A stretch of 53,122 nt of DNA from Actinocrinis sp046724665 (GTDB lineage: Bacteria; Actinomycetota; Actinomycetes; Streptomycetales; Catenulisporaceae). The first letter of the stretch is position 1; every line of letters begins with the position of its first letter. The notes below the pieces were generated by a model. The model was given only the letters and a program-made list of their open reading frames with translations. It did no database searches and was not told the origin of the DNA. Position numbers and translations under genes: made by a program. The stretch is from the NCBI GenBank assembly GCA_046724665.1, contig JBKOWZ010000199.1, forward strand, positions 1 through 53,122, given 5' to 3'. Of this stretch, positions 43,946-53,122 are shown piece by piece.

Positions 43946-44914
43946 TTACTCCACCTGCGTGAAGTTCACCGCCCGCTCGACCGGGTGCGGCTGCCCGTCC
44001 GCCTCGGCGTAGGGACTCGCGAGGAACAGGCTGCGCTCGCCGCGCTGTGGCGGAGCCAGCAGCAGGTCGCGCCCCACCGACCAGGCGACGTGATTCGTCT
44101 CCAGGGCGCCGAACAGGCCGTGCGTGTCGTACTTGACGGCGCAGGAGGCGTCCGCGGGCAGCCAGCCCAGCCCCGCGATGAAGAACTGCGCCCAGCAGTG
44201 ATATCCGCAAAGGTCGCACAGCTCCCCGTCCTCGCTCGGCTCAAGGGCCTGTCCGAGCACGAACCGCGCGGGAATCCCGGCCGAGCGGCACAGGGAGACG
44301 AACAGTGCGTGGATGTCGTTGCAGTTGCCGACCGAGCAGGTCAACGCGTGCTGGGTGCTGCCGAGCCAGGACTGCTTGGCCGCGTCGTAGTCCATGTTGC
44401 CGGTGACGTGGTCGTAGAAGCGCCGAGCCTGCTCCAAAGGATCCGTCGAGCCGGCGGCGATCTCGCCTGCGAGCTGCCGAGTCTGGTCGGTCACGTCAAC
44501 GTGGCGCTCCGCCGCCAAGCTCCGGGCGAACAGCGCAGGCGTCGCCAGCCCACGCGCCCGACTCGACGGCGCCCCGCCACCGGACCGAGCCCCCGTCACC
44601 GTCGCGCGCTCCACCAAGTAGCGCACCTCGAAGTCAAGCGACCCCGCACCTGCCAGGCCGTACGCCGCATAGTGCCCATACAGCAGCTGATTCCCGAACT
44701 CAGCCTCCCGCGTGACCTGCCACGGCTCCGGCGCGACAACCGCGACGTCGAGCACCACCTGATCCGGCATGTCGGCGATCAGCGGCGCCCACACGTCAAG
44801 GCGCCGCGCACCGTCGCCCGCGTCGGCCGACACGGTGAAACGGTCGGTGATCTCGTACACGGCACGCGCAGCCGACGAGGTCGGCGCCGCGAACTGTGCG
44901 CTCGCGAGGGACAT
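43946..44914 (-). CDS. Transglutaminase-like (papain-fold) protein
   Basis: A 322-residue protein with an N-terminal beta-rich part (about 15-110) and a transglutaminase-like core (about 140-290). The catalytic triad is visible: Cys198 in SVGNCNDIHALFVSLCRSAGIPARFV, His239 in GYHCWAQFF, and Asp255 in WLPADAS. These proteins act as proteases or amide-forming enzymes in the cytoplasm or cell envelope. There is no signal peptide. ATG 44914 follows GGAGGTAG. It is 44 bases downstream of the ArsR-rhodanese gene on the same strand, so they may form an operon. Confidence 0.9.
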   Translation of the reverse strand: MSLASAQFAAPTSSAARAVYEITDRFTVSADAGDGARRLDVWAPLIADMPDQVVLDVAVVAPEPWQVTREAEFGNQLLYGHYAAYGLAGAGSLDFEVRYLVERATVTGARSGGGAPSSRARGLATPALFARSLAAERHVDVTDQTRQLAGEIAAGSTDPLEQARRFYDHVTGNMDYDAAKQSWLGSTQHALTCSVGNCNDIHALFVSLCRSAGIPARFVLGQALEPSEDGELCDLCGYHCWAQFFIAGLGWLPADASCAVKYDTHGLFGALETNHVAWSVGRDLLLAPPQRGERSLFLASPYAEADGQPHPVERAVNFTQVE

Positions 44915-44958
44915 GACTGGCTACCTCCGCTTCACGATTCGGGATTCAGGGACTCGAG

Positions 44959-45630
44959 TCAGTGCTCGACCGGCAGCCCGGAGGCCAGCCACTCGGAGAA
45001 GCCACCCGCCAGGCGCCGAGCGGAAAAGCCGTGCGGACGCAGCACGTCGAGCGCGTCGTAGGAATACACGCAGTACGGGCCGCGGCAGTAAGCGACAATC
45101 TGCTGATCAGCCGGCACCGAAGCCAGGTGCTGCTCCAACTCGTGGACCGGGATGCTCACGGCGCCGTGCAGATGCCCCGCCCGATACTCCTCGGCGGGAC
45201 GCACGTCGAGCACGTACACCGACCCTTCCGCGATGCGCGCCGCGAGCTCCGAGCGAGTGATGGGCTCCAACTCGTCGCGACCCCGGTAGTAACGCTGCGT
45301 CAGCCGGTCGATCTCCGCCAAGTTGCGCTCTGCCGCCGCCCGCAACGCCCGCACGAGCTCGAGCACCTCGGGCCCGGCCAGCGAGTAGATCATCGACTTG
45401 CCGCTCTTGCGCCGGGTGACCAGCCCCGCGCGCAGCAGCTGCTGCAAGTGCTGCGAAGTGTTGCCCACCGGCAACCCCGCGGCCCGAGCCAACGACTCCA
45501 CCGGCCGCTCGCCCTGAATCAGCACGTCCAGCAGCTCCAGCCGATGCTCACTGGCCAGTGCCTGCCCGACCAGGGCGAACTGCTCGAACACCAGGTGCTT
45601 CGGGCTGACGGCGGCAGCGCTGTCCGACAT
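44959..45630 (-). CDS. ArsR-type regulator fused to rhodanese domain
   Basis: A 223-residue two-domain protein. Residues about 13-95 are an ArsR winged helix (LVGQALASEHRLELLDVLIQGERPVESLARAAGLPVGNTSQHLQQLLRAG); residues about 120-218 are a rhodanese domain with the active cysteine Cys182 in VAYCRGPYC. Such fusions are redox- or sulfur-responsive repressors. The rhodanese cysteine may sense persulfide. ATG 45630 has GAGAGGATC upstream. The promoter region is AT-rich with an inverted repeat (TCTAT...ATAGA, 45666-45681). The downstream transglutaminase gene is probably coexpressed. Confidence 0.93.
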   Translation of the reverse strand: MSDSAAAVSPKHLVFEQFALVGQALASEHRLELLDVLIQGERPVESLARAAGLPVGNTSQHLQQLLRAGLVTRRKSGKSMIYSLAGPEVLELVRALRAAAERNLAEIDRLTQRYYRGRDELEPITRSELAARIAEGSVYVLDVRPAEEYRAGHLHGAVSIPVHELEQHLASVPADQQIVAYCRGPYCVYSYDALDVLRPHGFSARRLAGGFSEWLASGLPVEH

Positions 45631-45665
45631 GCCTGCGATCCTCTCGACCGAACTCCTACTAACAA

Positions 45666-45681
45666 TCTATCAATCAATAGA
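45666..45681. promoter_or_regulatory. Possible ArsR operator
   Basis: TCTAT-CAATCA-ATAGA, a short inverted repeat in AT-rich DNA 36 bases upstream of the ArsR-rhodanese start. ArsR proteins bind such sites at their own promoters. Support is weak. Confidence 0.35.
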
Positions 45682-45762
45682 ACTTTGACAAGAGCGTGAG
45701 CAACCCTGGCTGTTTTGGGCGCCGCGCCTTGACGGGTACCGCCGACACGCCCTTGCTTCGCA

Positions 45763-45800
45763 TATCGACTTTCGATAGATTCCCATCGCATCTCGATAGA
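45763..45800. promoter_or_regulatory. TCGATA operator candidates before the DUF2975/HTH pair
   Basis: TATCGA-CTT-TCGATA (45763-45777) is a perfect inverted repeat. A further TCGATAGA at 45793-45800 repeats the one at 45772-45779 exactly 21 bp, two helical turns, away. These lie 10-48 bases upstream of ATG 45811 and suit autoregulation by the HTH protein. Confidence 0.45.
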
Positions 45801-45810
45801 AGGACGAGTC

Positions 45811-46302
45811 ATGGGAAAACTGACCGTGCGCGCACTGCGCGCCGTGCTCGCGGTGGTACTCACCGGCACGTTGTTGGTACAGGCGATGATGGTCTGGGTG
45901 TTGGTCAGCGGGAGCGACCCGGAAGACGGGTCGCTGCCACTGACTGCGCTGCGCATCGTCACGATCCTGGGCCTCGGGACGGCCCAGGTTGTCTTGGTCT
46001 GTGTATGGCGCCTGGTAACGATGGTGCGGCGCGCAACAGTGTTCTCCCACGCCGCTTTCCGGTTCGTGGACGTGATCATCGGCGCAATCGTCGCGGCTGC
46101 TCTCGTGTGGTTCACGGTCACGGCCCTGAATGCGCCCGGCCAGCGGGACGATCCGGGCGTCACGCTCATTATGGGCGGGATCGGCCTGGCCATCCTGGGC
46201 GTCGCGCTCATCGTGCTCGTGCTGCGGATGCTGCTCGCCCAGGCCGTCGCCCGCGACGCCGAGGCGACGCAGATGCAGGCCGAGCTGGACGCGGTGATCT
46301 GA
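45811..46302 (+). CDS. DUF2975 membrane protein
   Basis: A 163-residue membrane protein with four predicted helices (about 9-33, 46-68, 83-105, 120-142), matching the DUF2975 family in length and layout. Function is unknown. DUF2975 genes commonly precede a small HTH (YozG-like) gene, as here: the TGA of this gene overlaps the ATG of the next (TGATG), so translation is coupled. ATG 45811 follows AAGGACGAG. The pair is thought to form a membrane-linked regulatory unit, but no target is known here. Confidence 0.85.
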   Translation: MGKLTVRALRAVLAVVLTGTLLVQAMMVWVLVSGSDPEDGSLPLTALRIVTILGLGTAQVVLVCVWRLVTMVRRATVFSHAAFRFVDVIIGAIVAAALVWFTVTALNAPGQRDDPGVTLIMGGIGLAILGVALIVLVLRMLLAQAVARDAEATQMQAELDAVI

Positions 46303-46523
46303 TGCCGATCGCTGTCGATATCGACGTGATGCTGGCGAAGCGGAAGATGTCCGTCGGCGAGCTCGCGGATCGCGTGGGGATCACCCCGGCCAACTTGGCT
46401 GTACTCAAGAACGGCCGAGCCAAGGCGGTGCGCTTCACCACGCTCGCCGCGCTCTGCGAGGTGCTCGACTGTCAGCCAGGCGACCTGCTTCGTTGGGAAG
46501 CCGAGGACACCGCGGGCGAATGA
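46302..46523 (+). CDS. Small Cro/CI-type HTH regulator (YozG-like)
   Basis: A 73-residue protein that is almost entirely one helix-turn-helix domain: VMLAKRKMSVGELADRVGITPANLAVLKNG, then LAALCEVLDCQPGDLLRWE, the standard end of this family. It binds DNA, likely the TCGATA repeats upstream of its partner gene. It is translationally coupled to the DUF2975 gene. It converges on the hybrid kinase gene, 48 bases away. Confidence 0.9.
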   Translation: MPIAVDIDVMLAKRKMSVGELADRVGITPANLAVLKNGRAKAVRFTTLAALCEVLDCQPGDLLRWEAEDTAGE

Positions 46524-46571
46524 GCCGTGCCTGCCGGCCGGGTCGGCGCGATCGGCAGCGTCCCGGATGCC

Positions 46572-50969
<4,398 letters not shown>

Positions 50970-51213
50970 CGTGCGCCCCCACTCCCTCTCGCCAGTGCCG
51001 CGACGCAAAGCATTGCCGAATACCCGTACTCCACAAAACCATGCGACGCCACGCCTGGCACGCATATGTGACGAACGTGTGACTCGGGGCATTAGCCTGC
51101 GGGCCGTGACGCGTCCGCGGACGGCGCCGCGACCGGTCGCGGAACGCGCCGGAACAAGCCGACACGTCTCCGATTCGGCACACCGGCCGCGCACCAGCGG
51201 CGATACTACGGTC
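50970..51213. promoter_or_regulatory. Divergent promoter region, kinase and channel genes
   Basis: 244 bases between divergent starts. GATACT at 51202-51207 ends 6 bases before ATG 51214 and may be a -10 for a leaderless channel mRNA. No palindromic operator stands out. Confidence 0.35.
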
Positions 51214-53082
51214 ATGGACGGTCGCGACAACGATCCGAAGGCCGCTGGTTGCCATGACTGGACGGGTCACGTCATCGTCTGCGGCCTACGCGGCGTCGGG
51301 CTGCGTACCGTCGAACAGCTGCGCTTCGCCGGGGTGCGTGTCGCCGTCGTGGACGACGACCCCGATCCGCGCCTGACGCCGGTGGTGCGTGCGTGGGGTG
51401 TGCCGCACCTCGTCGGCAGCTCGCGGGTGGCCGGGACGCTCGACGCGGTCGGGTTGGCCGGAGCTGCGGCGATCGTGTGCGTGCAGGAGGACGACCTGCC
51501 CACGCTCGAGACGGCGCTGCTGGCCCGGGAACAGCGACCGGACATCCGCGTCGTCGTGCTGCTGCGCAACCCTGCGGTCGGCCGTGCGATGGCTGACATC
51601 GGCGTCGCCGTGCTCGACGTCGCGGGGCTCTCGGCGCCCTCGGTGGTCGAGGCCTGCCTGCGCTCGCGGGTGCACGAGATCGAACTCGCGGGGGAGCGGT
51701 TCGTCGCGGTAACCGTGACCGCGGGACGTAAGGCCACGCTGCGCTCGCTTTACGGCGACCTCGCGCCGGTCGCGGTCATCCCGGCCGACAGCACACACGT
51801 CGTCGTCTGCCCTGGACGCGACCACGTGGTCGATCGCGGCGACGCGGTCACGCTGCTCGGCACGCCGGATTCGGTGCCGTCAACGGACGCTGAGGCACCG
51901 GACGCGGCGTCAGAGGGCGAAGTCCCGGCCGCGCGCCGCAGGCCGCGCATCGCGCGCCGGGTCCTGGGCGCCGCGCGCCTGTTCGTGGAGGCCGCAGACC
52001 GGCGCCTGCTGCTGCCGTTCCTCGGGTTGTTCGCCCTGGTCACGGTCTCGACGCTGGTGCTGCGGTTCGGCTACCGCGGGCGGGACGGGCGCGGGATGAC
52101 GCTGTTGGACGCGATCTACTTCAACATCGAGACGGTCACCACGATCGGCTACGGCGACTTCTCCTTCTTCAGCCAGCCGACCTGGCTGCGCGTCTACGCC
52201 CTCGGCCTGATGATCGTGGGCACCATGTTCGTCGCGGTCTTCTTCGCCCTGCTCACCAACCTGCTGATCAGCCGCCGGATCGAGGAGGCGCTCGGGCGCG
52301 GCCGGCTGACCGGGCTGCGCGGGCACGTCGTGGTGGTCGGGCTCGGCTCGGTCGGCGCGCGGGTGGCCGAGCGGCTCGCCGCCGAACTCCCGCCGTCGCA
52401 GGGCGCGCGCGTCGTCGTGGTCGATCAGGACCAGGACAACCGGTACCTCGCGCAGATGCGCGCGCTCGGCGTGCCGGTGGTGGTGGCGGACGCGACCCAG
52501 CCGCAGACGCTGAGTGCGGTCAACCTCGCCGCGGCCCGCGCGGTCGCCGTGCTGACCAGCGACGACCTGGTCAACCTGGAGACCGGCCTGGCCGTGCGCG
52601 ACCAGCTCGGCGAGCGCTGGGCGCAGGTGCCGGTGGTGCTGCGGCTGTTCGACGACCAGCTCGCGCACACCGTCGAGAGCAGCTTCGGCTTCGGCTCGGT
52701 GCGCTCGACCGCGGCCCTGGCCGCCCCGTGGTTCGTCGGCGCCGCGCTCGGCCTCGACGTGCTCGGCACCTTCTACGTCGGCCACCAGCCGCTGCTGGTC
52801 GGCCGGCTGACCGTCGCGCCCGGCGGCGGCCTCGACGGGCTCGCGATGGGCGAGCTGTCCGAGCGCACCCGCGTGGTGGCGATCAGCCGCGCCGACGGCG
52901 ACGGACGGCTGGAGCACCCGCCGCGCCGCGGCACCCGGTTCCGCGCGGGCGACCAGGCCTTCCTCATCGGGCCTTACGAGGAACTGCTGCTGGTGCTGCG
53001 CCGCGACTCGCTCTCCCCGGCGTCGGCGCAGACCGCTGCGACGCCCATATCTCCGGCGCCGCCACGGCGCCGCAGTGTGTAA
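51214..53082 (+). CDS. Potassium channel with RCK (TrkA-N) domains on both sides of the pore
   Basis: A 622-residue membrane protein. An N-terminal RCK/TrkA-N domain (about 18-140, HVIVCGLRGVGLRTVEQL with a Rossmann glycine motif) and its C-terminal part precede a two-helix pore module (first helix about 267-290, second about 328-352) with the filter TIGYGD (Thr310-Asp315), close to the canonical TVGYGD. A second TrkA-N domain (about 368-490, HVVVVGLGSVGARVAERL) and a TrkA-C domain (about 525-600) follow. It should conduct potassium under nucleotide or ion control. Start ATG 51214 has a possible -10 six bases upstream. Divergent from the HAMP-array kinase, suggesting an osmotic link. Confidence 0.92.
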   Translation: MDGRDNDPKAAGCHDWTGHVIVCGLRGVGLRTVEQLRFAGVRVAVVDDDPDPRLTPVVRAWGVPHLVGSSRVAGTLDAVGLAGAAAIVCVQEDDLPTLETALLAREQRPDIRVVVLLRNPAVGRAMADIGVAVLDVAGLSAPSVVEACLRSRVHEIELAGERFVAVTVTAGRKATLRSLYGDLAPVAVIPADSTHVVVCPGRDHVVDRGDAVTLLGTPDSVPSTDAEAPDAASEGEVPAARRRPRIARRVLGAARLFVEAADRRLLLPFLGLFALVTVSTLVLRFGYRGRDGRGMTLLDAIYFNIETVTTIGYGDFSFFSQPTWLRVYALGLMIVGTMFVAVFFALLTNLLISRRIEEALGRGRLTGLRGHVVVVGLGSVGARVAERLAAELPPSQGARVVVVDQDQDNRYLAQMRALGVPVVVADATQPQTLSAVNLAAARAVAVLTSDDLVNLETGLAVRDQLGERWAQVPVVLRLFDDQLAHTVESSFGFGSVRSTAALAAPWFVGAALGLDVLGTFYVGHQPLLVGRLTVAPGGGLDGLAMGELSERTRVVAISRADGDGRLEHPPRRGTRFRAGDQAFLIGPYEELLLVLRRDSLSPASAQTAATPISPAPPRRRSV

Positions 53083-53122
53083 CGGCTGTGACAGCAGTCA
53101 AGTCACGCAGAGTATTGCGATC

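Overview
The window is GC-rich actinomycete DNA from a soil-type, filamentous-like bacterium. It has GTG starts, Ser/Pro linkers in secreted enzymes, a two-domain geosmin synthase, LacI-family sugar regulators, CBM2 cellulose-binding modules, an AA10 copper oxygenase and a eukaryotic-type Ser/Thr kinase. I cannot fix the genus; Streptomyces or Catenulispora relatives fit. I see no rRNA, tRNA, CRISPR array, prophage or insertion sequence. I recognise 38 protein genes.

Layout. 0.1-4.5 kb holds small housekeeping genes: STAS anti-anti-sigma, paired-CBS protein, type I pantothenate kinase (coaA), membrane SGNH hydrolase, a HesB-fold protein without cysteines, and an unknown helical protein. 4.8-16 kb is secreted and specialised-metabolism territory: CBM2/Cip1-like protein, cytochrome P450, lipoprotein, geosmin synthase with a divergent TetR gene, AA10 LPMO-CBM2, Met/His-rich lipoprotein and Ser/Thr kinase. 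16-21 kb is a nitrogen locus: an APC permease, a metal-dependent amidohydrolase and a PemK-like protein on the minus strand, divergent from a glutamine-synthetase-like enzyme. The amidohydrolase and synthetase match the two halves of the fused FluG/NodGS proteins.

21.2-41.2 kb reads as a beta-glucan and fungal-cell-wall utilisation locus. It has three LacI regulators, a GH18 chitinase with a ricin-type lectin domain, a 1156-residue GH16 plus clan-A glycosidase with three CBM32-like domains, GH3 and GH1 beta-glucosidases, and a complete five-gene Opp/Dpp-type ABC importer. Three copies of the palindrome GGAGAGCGCTCTCC and three AACCGGTT- or TGCA-type operators link the genes. Expected flow: secreted enzymes cut polymer, the importer takes up oligosaccharides, and cytoplasmic GH3/GH1 enzymes release glucose.

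41.2-46.5 kb holds DUF1062, L-lactate permease, transglutaminase-like protein, an ArsR-rhodanese fusion and a DUF2975/HTH pair. 46.5-53.1 kb holds a soluble hybrid histidine kinase with six tandem HAMP units, like fungal group III osmosensor kinases, divergent from a potassium channel with RCK domains on both sides of the pore.

Non-coding structure is rich: a heptanucleotide microsatellite in the presumed chitinase leader (23964-24102), a 15-bp minisatellite (24597-24746), a 21-bp coding repeat (17238-17435), and many perfect hairpins at gene ends.
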